Shown piece by piece: positions 1 to 25,989 of a DNA stretch of 64,000 bases. The position numbers and the translations under genes were made by a program. Source of the stretch: Casuarina equisetifolia (lineage: Eukaryota; Streptophyta; Magnoliopsida; Fagales; Casuarinaceae); assembly GCA_028551475.1 (NCBI GenBank), contig CM052362.1:16174521-16238520 (forward strand), written 5' to 3'. The notes beneath the pieces are model-generated. The model made no database searches, had not been told where the DNA came from, and saw nothing but the letters and a program-made list of their open reading frames with translations. Each line of letters begins with the position of its first letter. The first letter of the stretch is position 1.

Positions 1-947
1 AGAAAAAGTTTTGTCAACGTAAATAAGGCTTTGTAGACATTGTTTTCGTGAATGACAAGACAAAACACAATTGGGCATCACAAAATTTTCACGTGTGTTT
101 AGTCCCAAGAAACACTATTGCCTTCAATCCATTTCATTGCTGCACTAAATTGATGCTCCTGCTTTTCACAACGTTATTCACCACATTCATGCATAAAATC
201 AAGACGTACTACAAATTATGTTGTACATGAATGGCTCCACATAAAGGGGACTGTCCAAAATTTGAATCTTTACACCCATTTGATTACTAATTAACTTAAA
301 TGTTCGGTTTAAGGTTGTACAACTTTCCTTTAAAAAATTTTGAACATTTTAAGACCCATGTTTTTCCTTTCATTTTCGGACCTTTTTTTCTTGGAAAACC
401 GGTCAGACTTTGGTAAAGATTTGCCTTTATACTTTGGGTATTTTCCTTTGAATTAGAACCAATTGGGCATTTAAATCCCCAAATGTCCCGTGCAATTCAT
501 AATGCAAGTTTATTGATTCTTTATATGCCCCTATGGAACCAAAATTTTCTCTACTTAAATATCAGGCTTGTTAGGTTTCTCCTTTTTTGTCTTTGAATGC
601 TCCCATTAATTTTCTTCTAGCATTACTTAGTTCATCTTCTTGCCTAGCGGAAGGCCCAAAATTATGAGAAGAAAAACTGATATGTTTTTAATCACATCTA
701 ATTGCATGTCCTTTGCTATTAGGTCCAAACAATGCTTCTTAGGTTAGTCCAAAGCAATGATACAAATATATTCTTCTCCCTACCCAAGTTCTTGCTTTTA
801 AAAATAAAATGACTATGAAAAATCTCTATCTTTCCTTTTAGGATCCTTTTCTCACTAGAGATAAGTAAAACAAATTAGTAGAATAGATTTCTACCTATAT
901 GCAAATCTTGTCCATTACTAAACACTTCTTGTTTGGCAATTTCTAAA
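1..947. other. Gene-free AT-rich DNA
   Basis: No reading frame here has recognisable protein similarity or plausible exon structure. The short open frames lack any motif I know. I see no RNA gene or clear repeat boundary. It is probably intergenic or old transposon-derived sequence leading into the direct repeat that starts near 948. Confidence 0.5.
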
Positions 948-1470
948 GAAGTTTTATAAAAAGAAGAAATCATACATAGTTGAAGGTAGTAAGCACATTA
1001 ACATAGACATAAACACCAACAAACAAGATTTATATTAAATTAAAATGAATACAATGATGTAGTTTTAAAAACCATAATTACAGGGCCATAAGTCCTGCTA
1101 CAACACTACAAAGAGCAAGACATAGCTTAAAGGTGGACTATCCTACAAAAGGTTTCTCACTTCCACTTGCTTTGGTTAAATACATAACTTTATATAAACC
1201 TTGGTTGAGTGCATGCTTAAACAAGATTTGAACATAAACTTTAAGGAATCCATCAGTAACCAAGCACAATCGGTCAAAGAGATTCACACCTATCTCAGGA
1301 CTTCCAAAGTTGAAGTTAGCGTGTTTGATATTTTAGGTACTTGCAGGACATGAGATGTTGCTGTACAGTTTACTGAATTTAGGACCTAAAGCACCTAAAT
1401 TTGTAATGAGTGATCTAGTAGAAGTAGCATCATGTGAAAGGCTCTTACATGTTCCAAAGGCTCTTACGTG
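948..1470 (+). repeat. 0.52 kb direct repeat, copy A
   Basis: This segment is closely matched, in the same orientation, by 2426-2947. Both begin with a run reading agttttataaaaagaagaa and end near a catgttcca motif followed by a ggcttt-like word. The identity looks roughly 85-90 percent by eye, with small indels. Neither copy carries a recognisable protein. They may be LTR or internal fragments of a retroelement, because copy B abuts the copia RT relic, but I see no TG...CA ends or primer-binding site. Confidence 0.75.
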
Positions 1471-2425
1471 TGCATATAATATTCCTTTAACATGCCTTCT
1501 TAAGCTTAGGGTCATAGAATATAAGACTATAAGCTTGAGAAATAAAAGTGACCACTACAAGCTTAAAACAAGAAGTGGTCATGCTCTTAACTCCTCTAAC
1601 TTGTTGTAGAGGAAATAACTTGATGTTGCTCCTAGACTTTGTGGAGTTGTTGCACTACTCTTTTCTCTCAACTTGTCCATCTAGATTGCCCTTATGCCTA
1701 ATCATAAGTGCAAACAAAGTGTTATACTTCTTCATCTTTCCTTTAAAAAGTAAACAATTGGCACATGTGTGTCATGCATGAATGAAGTTATGCATGTTGA
1801 TAGGCTGGACAAAAGTTTCTATTGGCATATGTATGTTACATGCAAAGAAGTTGTGCATGTTATGTCCTCACATAACAAGAATTTACACATTCACTTATGT
1901 AAGAGATAGAGAGTGCATGGAATTATATTCAGTTATCTTTAACCAAATTTCTATAGCACAGAAAATATATTATCTTCATGTTACCAATACCAAAGACAAC
2001 CATAGATCTTACACCAAGATATTGAATGTCAAAGAAAAGCACCACCTAATTGAACACCTTTTAAATGGTGATCTTGTGTTTAAAATATGTTGGTTTAATG
2101 AAAAGGTAGGTCATGAAATAATTGAATGCCATCCGTCTACAACAACATCCTATTCTAATAAAGCAAACAAGACATAAAGCTTTAATGTGATCCATGCTTC
2201 AAGAAAGTGCAAATCTGGAATGATGAATCTTAAAGAATAGATAATCTTTTACTTATTCTCAAGAAGCCCATAAGTAGTGATAAATTGCAATATAGAATGG
2301 AGCCTAAGAGATGGAGAAAACCCTTTGTAATAACATCCTCTTACGATAAATGTAACACAGGACAAACGATCCCAAGATGTAAAAGGTTAGTCTTCAAAGC
2401 CTTTCCTCTCCAATACCATAAAAAA
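1471..2425. other. Spacer between the two direct-repeat copies
   Basis: About 0.95 kb of AT-rich DNA separates the repeat copies. It contains a 131-codon open frame (1782-2177, plus strand), but the translation has no motif I recognise and no splice context, so I do not call it a gene. It may be internal sequence of the same decayed element. Confidence 0.4.
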
Positions 2426-2947
2426 AGTTTTATAAAAAGAAGAAATCATACATAGTTGAAGGTAGAAAGCACATTAACATTAACATAGACATAAGCACCA
2501 ACAAACAAGATTTACATTAAATTAAAATGAATACAATGAAAGTAGATTAAGAAACCATAATCACAAGGTCATAGGCCCTACCACAACATTACAAAAAGTA
2601 AGACATAGTTGAAAGGCATACTATCCTACAAAGGGTTTCTCACTTCCATTTATTTTTATTGAATACATAACTTTATATAAGCCTTGGTTGAGTGCAAGCT
2701 TAAGAAGATTTGCACATAAACTTTAATGAATCCATCAATAACTAGGCATACTCGATCAAAGAGATTCACGCCTATTTAGAGACTTCCAAAGTCGTAGTTA
2801 GCATATTAATATTTTGGGTAGTTGCAAGATGCGAGATGGTGCTATATGGTTAACTGAATTTAAGACATGAGCATTTAAATTTGTAATGAGTGATCTAGTA
2901 GAAGAAGCATCATGTGAAGTGCTTTTTCATGTTCCAAGGGCTTTTAT
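2426..2947 (+). repeat. 0.52 kb direct repeat, copy B
   Basis: This is the second copy of the 948-1470 repeat, about 1.48 kb downstream. It differs by scattered substitutions and a short duplicated cattaa word. Its right edge sits directly against the 3' end of the minus-strand copia reverse-transcriptase relic, so the repeat may lie downstream of pol in that element or be a later insertion. Confidence 0.75.
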
Positions 2948-2949
2948 CT

Positions 2950-4400
2950 TGCCCATTATGGTGGAAGTCTCTAGGTAATTGATCCCCTCTTTTTGATTAT
3001 ATCCCTTTACCACTAATCATGCTTTATTTCTTTATGTGTTCCCATCAATTTAATGCTGGATTTTATAAAGTCATTTGTAGCCAATGGGTATTCTCCCTAC
3101 ATGTAGAGTAACTAAGTCCCATATATGGTTAGACTTTAAAGCCTTAAACTCCTCAACCATATCAACATGTCATTTAGGATTATGTACCACCTCTTGATAT
3201 GTGGAAGGCTCATATGGATGCTAAAATGGCCATGTGTAGGAAATAGGTGATGATATGATAAGACATAGGAAAGAGAATGTAAGGTAGTGGATATGGTAGA
3301 ACAAACATTGTTAGTTGCCCAAATGAAAGGTTTACTTATTAGTTTTTTTTTAAGTAATGGGAGAATGTTTTGTAATCAATAAGACAAGATAAGGATTCAA
3401 AACCAGTATAGGGAATGATTGTAATGGGAGGATCTGGAAAAGGGTCAACGAAATCAAGTATGGGTGTAACAATAGAAGACTTATGTTTTATGATTATGAT
3501 GGGAACTAATGGTGGTGGACTTAGGGTGGCATGTAGAGGATTGCATGATGAATGGGAAGCTTCATCACCAAAAAGTGCATCAGACATAATGAATGGTCCT
3601 TAAGGTTTAAGATGACATCCTAAGAATTGTGCAAACAAAAAAATATCCTCATAAAAAATAACATCCTTACTAATAAAGAAATGCCCCCCTCAACATCATT
3701 CAAGTGATACCCTTTCTAAATGAAGGGAATATCGCATGTGTATCTACATAATTGTCTTAAGTTTGAACTTATCATGATGTGTAAGGTCAATGGCACCCAA
3801 ATACATACAAGTAATTTAGTGAAGGTGTTTTTCTATAGAGAATCTCAAAGAGGGTTTTTCCTTTAAAGATGGGAGTAAGTGTCTGATTAATCAAATAGCT
3901 AGCAATGAGAATGCATTCACCCTAAAAGCATAAAGGAACTTGGTCTTGAAATCATAATGCATGTACAACATTCAAAATATGATAATGTTTTCTCTTCACC
4001 ACTCCATTTTGCTATAGGATATAGGTATATGAACTCTCATGAATAGTACCTTAGGATACCAAAAAAGATGTACGTTATGATTCCAAGAAATCTAAGGTTG
4101 TCAATTCTAACATACTTGATAAAGGTCTCAAATTGGGTTTTTACCATTTAAAAAAGAAAAACTTTTAATGTTGGCTAGGATTTTAGTTTTATCTTTCATA
4201 AAGAACATCCAAGTATGAAAAGCCATTTATGATGATGAGAAAATAACTAACTCTTGAATGTGTAGGAAACTTGTAAAGCCTTCAAAAATCATGTGAATTA
4301 GTTCAAAAATCTGTTTAGTAAATCATATGCTGGAAGGGAAATATGAGTGTCTTTGCTTTGCTAATGGGCAAATAGGACAAGTCTTAAGATTGTCTAAAGC
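2950..4400 (-). mobile_element. Decayed Ty1/copia retrotransposon, integrase to RT
   Basis: Read on the minus strand, broken frames give, in order, a copia GAG-pre-integrase/integrase start (CPICPLAKQRHSYFPSS near 4385-4335), the start of the integrase core (FELIHMIFEG, then a TWMFFMKDKTK stretch), the NGVVKRKHYHILNVVHAL block at about 4010-3955, ILIASYLINQTLTPIFKGKT and YVFGCH near 3790. The RT opening EEFKALKSNHIWDLVTL lies near 3140-3090, followed by LVVKGYNQKEGINYLET close to 2960. Stops and frameshifts interrupt every block, so nothing functional is encoded. The order matches copia (integrase before RT), not gypsy. RNase H, gag and clear LTRs are not seen. Confidence 0.85.
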
Positions 4401-5130
4401 AACATCATGAGAAAAATTAGAAATAAAATATGTAACAAAAAAGGATGAATGTTCAAATCTTTAATGCATAATATTACAAGTCAATGAAACAAAAATTTTA
4501 TTGTATGAATTATTCGAATGAAACAAAACTACAACATTAACACAAAGGTATATAAGTAATAGTAACTCTCAATTATACGTAATAGTTAATCAGCAACAAG
4601 ATAACATGGATTTCATTAGTACAAGAACTATAATAGAAAACACTTTACAAAGGATTCAATCAAGTATTTCAAAATTAATAATCATTGAAATCCTAGATAT
4701 TCTATTAAAAGGTGTGATAAGAAATATAACTAGGAATTTCACAAATCAATAGATCATGTTCAAGAATCAACATAATAAGCTCAAAATACAATTGCTCTTT
4801 GCAAATGATTTCTAAATTCTATCTAGCTTATAGCCCTTAGGTGCTTCCAAACACAAAATGTTCAGTGAATATCTTCATAGTCCTTAAGAAGAATGTTCCT
4901 TAACCATATTTGTCAATTTCGTGCTTAACTACAAAGCCTTCCTCAATTAGAATTTGTGGCTAGAAAAGGAAAGGTAAAAACTCTCTTCTTTCAATTTGAT
5001 TCAAAGCTTCTTGTCACTTGAAAACATCTCAACCTTATCATCAAAACATGATTAATAAGAATTGGATTTTCAAAATATCTTAGCTCTTTATTAGGTGACT
5101 ATATTCTAAGTTTATTACTTGTTTGTTAGA
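4401..5130. other. AT-rich gene-free DNA beside the copia relic
   Basis: I see no gene, RNA or repeat structure. By position this could hold the 5' part (gag) of the minus-strand copia relic, but I cannot recognise gag or protease here. Confidence 0.4.
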
Positions 5131-5600
5131 AAATCAATTTGTACTTCAATATACTCTATTATTAAGTTGATTTTTTGCAAGTAAACAAAGCTAGGGTTTG
5201 AACAAATTTGGAGCTTTTGTCCAAATAACTTTGTAATAGCCTAATACCATTTATTGAAGGCTTTTAAGCTAAATCTTGTATACTTTGTAAAAGCCTAGTT
5301 CTAATATTGTAATATTGGGGTGAGGATTTGTAACCGGGATTAAAGGATTGGTTATCCTTTGTAAGGGTTTAGAAAGTGATTCTAATAGGTTGCTAGAGTG
5401 GGGTGGAATAGGTGCCGAGGTAACTCGGGCCAAACCACCTACCAAAAACTGTGTTCTTGTGTGATTGTTGTTTATGTGAATGTTTTAATTGCTACATTGT
5501 ATTTATTAATTGCTACACTTAACAAAACTAAAAAGACAACACTATTTTTGATAAACCTAATTTATCACCCATCTTAGGTTGCTATAGGATCCAACAATAT
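5130..5600 (+). mobile_element. Possible LTR fragment
   Basis: The stretch has the feel of a plant copia LTR: a T-rich part with repeated tttgtaa and aagcctaat words, a ggtgccgaggtaactcgggc block near 5412-5431, then an aaccacctacc word before a tgtgttcttgtg run. I see no second copy in the window, no target-site duplication and no primer-binding site, so this is a weak call. It is plausible as a solo or truncated LTR linked to one of the two relics. Confidence 0.35.
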
Positions 5601-7462
5601 CCTATAAGCACTATGTTTATAGTAGTTATTCAAGTCTTTCTACAAGTGCATATCTTCATTGTGTTTAATTTCTTTTTTCTTAACTATAACTATGAGTTGC
5701 TAATTAGTCATGTTTCTTGTAATTATCTAATTTTCGTCAATTTTTATTTCTAAATATCCATTTTGTGCCTAGTACCAATTGATCATTAGGTCTACGCACT
5801 AAGGTGCAAACTTAGTTTCTCTCAAATTTATTTAACTCTTCTTGTGTTGGAACAGTCCACTTTTCATCTCTTAATGCTTCTTACTACCCTTTTTCGTTCA
5901 GTCTTAAGATAAAAAGACCACGAACTCACATATGCTTCTAGATGTAAACATAGTATTAAGTTTCTAGTTAGGATCGGCAATAATTTTGAATTGGTCCCCT
6001 TCACTTTTTGCTCTAATAAATGTTGGCTCTCTTAGTTCGTTATTTTAATTAATGGGAAAGGTGAGTGAATGTTAATAGTTTATATAAAAGCAAAATATGC
6101 AGTTAAGGGACTTTCAGCATCAAGACATTTAATTCATCATATTTGTGTTGATGTGTATTAAACTCATCAAATATGACATGTAAGGATCTTCTAAAACTAA
6201 TATTTCTTTATTAGACATTCTATATATATTTTACTATTAAGGAAACATCCAATAAATGTAGCTTTATTTGGCATTAAAGTTTTTTTTTAAGGATTCTTTG
6301 TCATTGTTTAGTACAATTCATTTACATCCAAATAAAAAGAAAAAAGAAAAGAAAAAACAAGGATATATTTGATTTTATTTATAAAATAGCTCAAAATGAG
6401 TCCTTTTATATTGATAGTACAAGTGGATTGAAATGTTAGACCTACTAGAAAAATACATAGGACAGAATGTAACACAACTTTTTATAACATAAATATGGTG
6501 GATGGGTTCAAAGAAATAAAAATATAGTAGACTAGCATAAATGTGTGGCCATTAATGGAAAGTACAATATTACACTAATTAAAACTTAACATAAAGTAAA
6601 ATTAACTATGTTCAAAGGGGCTTATAATGTGAGGCCTAGTTGAACTTCCATTGAAATTTTCTTGCATTAATTTGGTAAAAATTTGCTTCACAAAACAGGT
6701 GAGATACTTAAACATTGAGAAAAATATAACCAAAACATTTGCATATGTCATAAGCCAACTTCCAAAGAGTAGAGAAAATTTCTTTTATGCAATGAATCAT
6801 AAATTGAAAGTTTGCTTCTATTTTTGACAATACAATTCCTTTTTGATGATATATTTCCAAAGCTTTAGGCAAAGCCAAGACCTTTGCATAGTGCTCATTT
6901 ATCAAAGAAAAATTTTGCTTATATGCATATTCACAATTTGCTTATGATGCTTAGTTGACATTCAAAAAAATTGTCTTATGAATTGTGCGTTCAATACATC
7001 TTGTTTAGTAGGAAGACAAATATTCCTTGCTCTCAGAACCTATTGGTTTTTTTGTTAATATAATCCTATTAGTTGGATTTATATGCATATCCGCAAGAAG
7101 AATATACTTCTCCTTGAGAATGAATCATTTTGGGAACTCCAATGATTTCGTTTAATCGGTACAATTTGTGACCTTGATCTTGCGGATATTTTGATTCCAG
7201 CATATGATGACGCCATAGCTTTGAGATTTTTTTGTTTTTCTTTCGACCATCTTTTTACCTTGTATATAAGGGACCATTGTAAACAAGTAGCGTGCCCTTC
7301 CGCCAAAATAGGTTGGATCTTCAAATCATTCATTTGAAGAAAAAAAAAAAAAAGAAGGAAACCTTGTACTTCCCAAAAATTGAAATTATTGATCAACGGA
7401 GGAACACCATCCTCATTTTTGTTCAATAAGATACCAAAGTAGTGGGTGATTGATTTTTTTTA
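5601..7462. other. Gene-free AT-rich DNA
   Basis: I find no supported gene. A 115-codon minus-strand open frame at 7079-7426 contains a phenylalanine run made by an A-homopolymer and has no motif I recognise. There are no clear transposon termini. Confidence 0.45.
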
Positions 7463-7672
7463 TCATTTATGTATGATTTCTCTTACACCGTCCCTTGCTT
7501 TCTAAAGGGTTTTGAATATAAAAATCATTTATGTATGAGTTCTCGTACGGTGCCCCTTCCTTTCTTTCTAATGATTTTCAAATTTAAAAATCATTTTACG
7601 TATGATTTCTAGTACACTGCCCCTTCTTTTCCTTTTGAAGGGTTTTTTAATATAAAAATCATTTATTGCTAC
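7463..7672 (+). repeat. Three tandem units of about 65 bp
   Basis: The word tcattt followed by a tgtatga/cgtatga core and a tccctt or cccctt block recurs starting at about 7463, 7525 and 7591, with a fourth partial start near 7659. Spacings are 62, 66 and 68 bases. The units are diverged but clearly tandem. No coding or RNA role is evident. Confidence 0.7.
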
Positions 7673-7929
7673 ATAATCTGACCAATTCTATGTGTCTCTT
7701 CCTTTTTACGTAGAAGTTTTTAAATTCTCCTCCATGATTTGTCCCAATCCTTCTAAATAATAAGTTATTTTCAAAAAAAATTCAAAATTTTTGGGTCAAA
7801 ATCGGTATATGATTCATGAGTTTCATTTTTATAATTCAATGAAAAAGACCAAGTGTATTTAGAGAAGTCATATAATAATTGCCCTCAACATCACCAATCC
7901 AATCCCACCCATTCCAACTAATATTTCGC

Positions 7930-9445
7930 TTGCCTTGAAACACTAGGCTTGAGAGCAGAAGTGGGGTCAGAAATGGATACTCTTCAATTGAACAATACCT
8001 GAGTTTTGATTCCACGTTGTCCAAACATGCAAATTATAGGATGCGGTTGGGTTTTCAAACCCAAGCTTGCCCACAATGGGTCTCTAGATCAGTTAAATGC
8101 AAGCCTTATAGCTTTAGGGTTTCCAACAAGAACATGGGATCAACTTCTTAGATACGTTTGGACCGGTTATCCACCTAGCAATAATTTGCCCTCTCTCTAT
8201 TGCCACTGTTAGACAATGGTCATGCTTCATTGTGGCATCAGTAACGCACTTTTACACTTTTTTTTCTTTTTCTTTTTTTTTTCTTTTGCTGCACATGTTT
8301 TCATGGAATGGGCACTCAGTTTGTGTGATGCTTACGGGTGTGATTATGTTTGTCAACTAAGGCATGCACTGTATTGGTTCAAGTAAGCATCAAGGGCATG
8401 ACTGACAATTTTAGTGAATTTTCTGCTTTTTTATGGATCCTTTTGCTACTCTTTTTATTAATTCATATTTATTTACTTTGTGATGGAACAATTATAATGT
8501 TCTTAATTTTTGTAGACATATTTTTTACCATAAATTCTTCTTTTGAAATAAATACTTTCATCTATGCACTTGGTCATGCATCCTTATGATGTGTCTTCGC
8601 AAATTGCGTGTTTTTCTTGGAATGGAAGTGCTGAATCTTCTTGATAGGTTATTTTGTCTCAAAGGCAAGATGCCTTACATTTTGTGTACCACATTTATGT
8701 CCAAATGTAGCCTAAACTCACGCCTCTGGTTACAAAGCCCCCTACCGTGAAGAATAGCCTTGAACCTTCGCTCAAAAATCTAATTGGAATTATCCGATAA
8801 ATCCTTACACATCCATCACTGTCGTACTTGGTGAACAATTGTTGGAAACAATGGAAACTCTAAGAGTCCAAGTATTCCGTGGGATTAAGCATCTCCTTCA
8901 TTATATCCATGGGATAGTTGGTTTAGGACTCATTATTCATTATAAAACCTCTTTGGACCTCTATAGTTTTAGTGATGCAGATTAAACATAATGCAAGAAT
9001 ACCAAGTTTTGCCTCTAGTCATTGTTTTCTTTTTTTTTTTTTCCTCTTGGTGCTAGTGCAAGAAGGTAGCCATGATATCTAGTTTTTCTACTAAATCAGA
9101 ATAACGAGCCTTGGTCTTGACAGCAACTGAAACAACTTGGACGTGCTCCCTTCTTAAAGACCTAATAGTACCTCAATTTAACCCATCCACTGTGTTCTGT
9201 AGTAACGCATGCGTTCTTCAACTTACCACAAAACCAACCCTACTTAGAAGGACTAAAAAAAGTGAGGTAGATTAACATTTTATTAGGGAAAAAATGGCCG
9301 TAAATACCCAGGAATAGCACATGGGACTCGCTGCAAATTGCTTATATATTTACAAAGCCTCTTCCGTAACCGCCATCCTTTGCTTCCGAACCAAACTTGG
9401 TGTTACCACCCCAAATTTAAAAGTGCATATTAAACCACACTCACA
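7930..9445 (+). mobile_element. Decayed Ty1/copia retrotransposon, RT to RNase H
   Basis: Plus-strand broken frames give an RT opening (PRCPNMQIIGCGWVFKPK at 8009-8062, then NGSLDQLNASLIALGF), a frameshifted TFGPVIHLA block near 8155, and later FRGIKHLLHYIHGIVGLGL and LYSFSDAD ending at about 8984. The RNase H end follows: SSFSTKSE and a TETTWTCSLLKDL stretch near 9130-9165, HFIREKM near 9277-9297, and an FRTKLGV tail near 9378-9400. This is the usual copia order of RT, connection and RNase H. Stops, frameshifts and missing central RT motifs (no YVDD seen) mark it as dead. It runs opposite to the 2950-4400 relic and matches a different part of pol. Confidence 0.85.
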
Positions 9446-10149
9446 AAACAAAGTCTTGGGTCCAATAGTCGATTCCCAAGAACCTGAAGCAAGACCACCA
9501 AGGACCTGAATGACAAATTAGTAACAAAAGTTTGCAATCGAGTTAGCACACAATTGGCTACCAACAATTGCATATGCGAAATTGAAGAAATTATAGAGCA
9601 TTCCATCATTAAATTAAGCATCTATAACTTCTCCTTACAACGTAAATGTGTGACAGATTCTTGTAGATTCAAGAATTAGTTTATACGTTTGTTATAAATG
9701 AAATATACGAAATTATTTTCTCCTGCAAACAATCATAACGTTCGTTAACAATAAAAATTGTGGAATTTTTATACCATAGGATAAAAAGAAGATAATATTG
9801 TGAAATCTAAATCTGAGAACCTCTAGCAGCCTTTCCCATTTCAATAGGGTTTTACTTCAAAACTAAAAAGGAATTCACAATTTCAAAGCAGGCACGCACC
9901 TGGTTGTTCCCCGAGCGTTACTTGGAGGCGAGAAGCATATATATTATTTATAAAAAAAAATCAAAAGCGGGTACGTGAAAACCATGCAGGGGTTTGTGTG
10001 ACCAATGATCAAACGTCGTCGCTTGTGTATCTGAGACGACACGCGCGAGTTAAGTCGCGTACTGCACCGCCTGCCGATTGCCGATGTTTCTTGGTTTTTT
10101 AGGCGTTTTATATTTCATTTATTCGATTTTCTTCGTGAGCATCTTCGCA
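9446..10149. other. Upstream region of the BRWD-like gene
   Basis: No gene is visible. The first part may be the remaining 3' end of the copia relic. From about 10000 the GC content rises, with several cgacgacacgcgcg-type words, and a CT-rich tract begins near 10188. This fits the promoter and leader start of the downstream gene. No clear TATA box was found. Confidence 0.45.
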
Positions 10150-10467
10150 GGAAGAGTGGGCGTAAAGATTCAAAACGCTTCGTTTTCACCTTCTCTCTGT
10201 TCGTTTCCTCTCCTCCCCCTCTCTCTGCCTCTCTATCTCTCTGTCTTTCTCTCGCTGGCTGTGTAGTAGAAAATCCAAGAGGAAACCTTACGCGCAGAGC
10301 TCCCTCCAAGAATCTAAACAATTCCTTTTTTCGGTGCGTGCCCCACACTCGCCAATCCTCTCTCTGTTTCTTATTTTTCTAAAGCCTCTGGATCCCCATT
10401 CACTACCAATCCTTCAATCCCTGAAAACCATACTTTCCGTTTTGACACCGAAACCCATTCCATTGAA
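10150..10467 (+). other. Probable untranslated first exon of the BRWD-like gene
   Basis: A CT-rich stretch without any ATG ends at attgaag followed by a gt donor at 10468. The next exon begins at 11605 after tgtttgtacag, only five bases before the ATG. The 5' boundary is a guess from the composition change. The absence of ATG between about 10150 and 10467 means the spliced leader would carry no upstream reading frame. Confidence 0.55.
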
Positions 10468-10924
10468 GGTATCTATACTTGAGAAGCATGTCTTTCTTCT
10501 TTTTGCTAATTACTGAGTTCCTGAGATATTTAATAAGCCTTTGTTGAATTTCAGTTTCTTGTTATAAATTATATATTCGTGATGAATATAGAAATTGAAG
10601 CTAGGGCTTATAGTTTCTGGTATGGCAGATAATGCACTATGAGTTCTGGGAGGTCAGGGTTTCAAAGGCGTAGGAGAAGGTTTCATGTTTTCTGGGACTG
10701 TCCATTTGGTTGAATTATATGGACCATGCTAAAGGTAAATTGTCTTTAGAGCACCAATTGTTTATATTTTACATTTATCAATTTCTTGTTTAAAGAAGTC
10801 AAAACCTATCATAATAACAATTGGGACTTAGGAAAGAACGTGTTTACTGGATGAAATAGTAGTACTTGGGGCTTTGAACAATGAAGGTCTGGAGTTTCCT
10901 TCTTGCTGGTCTTATGGACCTTCT

Positions 10925-11230
10925 ATAAGATTTAGGATGTAGCTCCAATTTTGCACTTAATTTTAATGAGTCAAATTGTATCTGAATCCATTTGCCACCA
11001 AGTCGTCGTATGTGAGAGGTGTCTTTGCTGATTGAGTTGGCTTGCTTACGCATGCGGTATTTGTTTGGATGTATTGTATAAGATTTAGGATGTAGCTCCA
11101 ATTTTTTACTTAATTTTAATGGGTCAAATTGTATATGAATTCATTGGCCAGCCAGTTGTTGTACATGAGACGTGTCTTTGCTGGTTGAGTTGGCTTGCCC
11201 ACACATGCTTTTTTTGTTTAGATGTATGTA
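10925..11230 (+). repeat. Tandem duplication, period 153 bp, in the leader intron
   Basis: The block beginning ataagatttaggatgtagct at 10925 recurs at 11078 and both copies run on through tgagttggcttgc to a ggatgta or agatgta end. The two copies differ by scattered substitutions. The duplication lies wholly inside the 5' UTR intron (10468-11604) of the BRWD-like gene. Confidence 0.85.
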
Positions 11231-11609
11231 AGTTTGAAGCCCCTTCGTGAAAAATAATCTATATGTGAAATATGCATTTTTCCAATTAGTGTGTAAATGT
11301 AAATTTTTCGTTAATCTCCTTAGATGCATATTTATTATAAACTTAGTGTATAAAACATTCAAGTTCCTGTTTTTGGGATAGATCTAATGTTCAATTATTT
11401 TATTTCCCACTTGCCTCAAGAACAAACTAAAAACAAAGAACCACTTTGAAGGATAACTGAAATCAATTTGGCCAATATAAAACGGACATTCGAAATAATT
11501 AAAAACCAAAGAAAAATTGCATTATGAGTGAAAAGTAAGGATTTGCCCATGTTGTGATTACATTTGATGGTTCTGAGGTGCGCTATTAATCTATGTTTGT
11601 ACAGGCAAT

Positions 11610-25989
<14,380 letters not shown>

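Noticed and set aside
1782..2177. 131-codon plus-strand open frame
   Set aside because: There is no recognisable motif, no splice context, and it lies between two repeat copies in transposon-rich DNA. It is more likely a chance frame.
7079..7426. 115-codon minus-strand open frame
   Set aside because: It contains a homopolymer-driven phenylalanine run and no known domain. I could not tie it to copia gag.
10078..10266. Possible upstream reading frame before the BRWD-like gene
   Set aside because: It overlaps the CT-rich leader, but its ATG codons lie before the likely transcription start. The translation is low-complexity serine/leucine.
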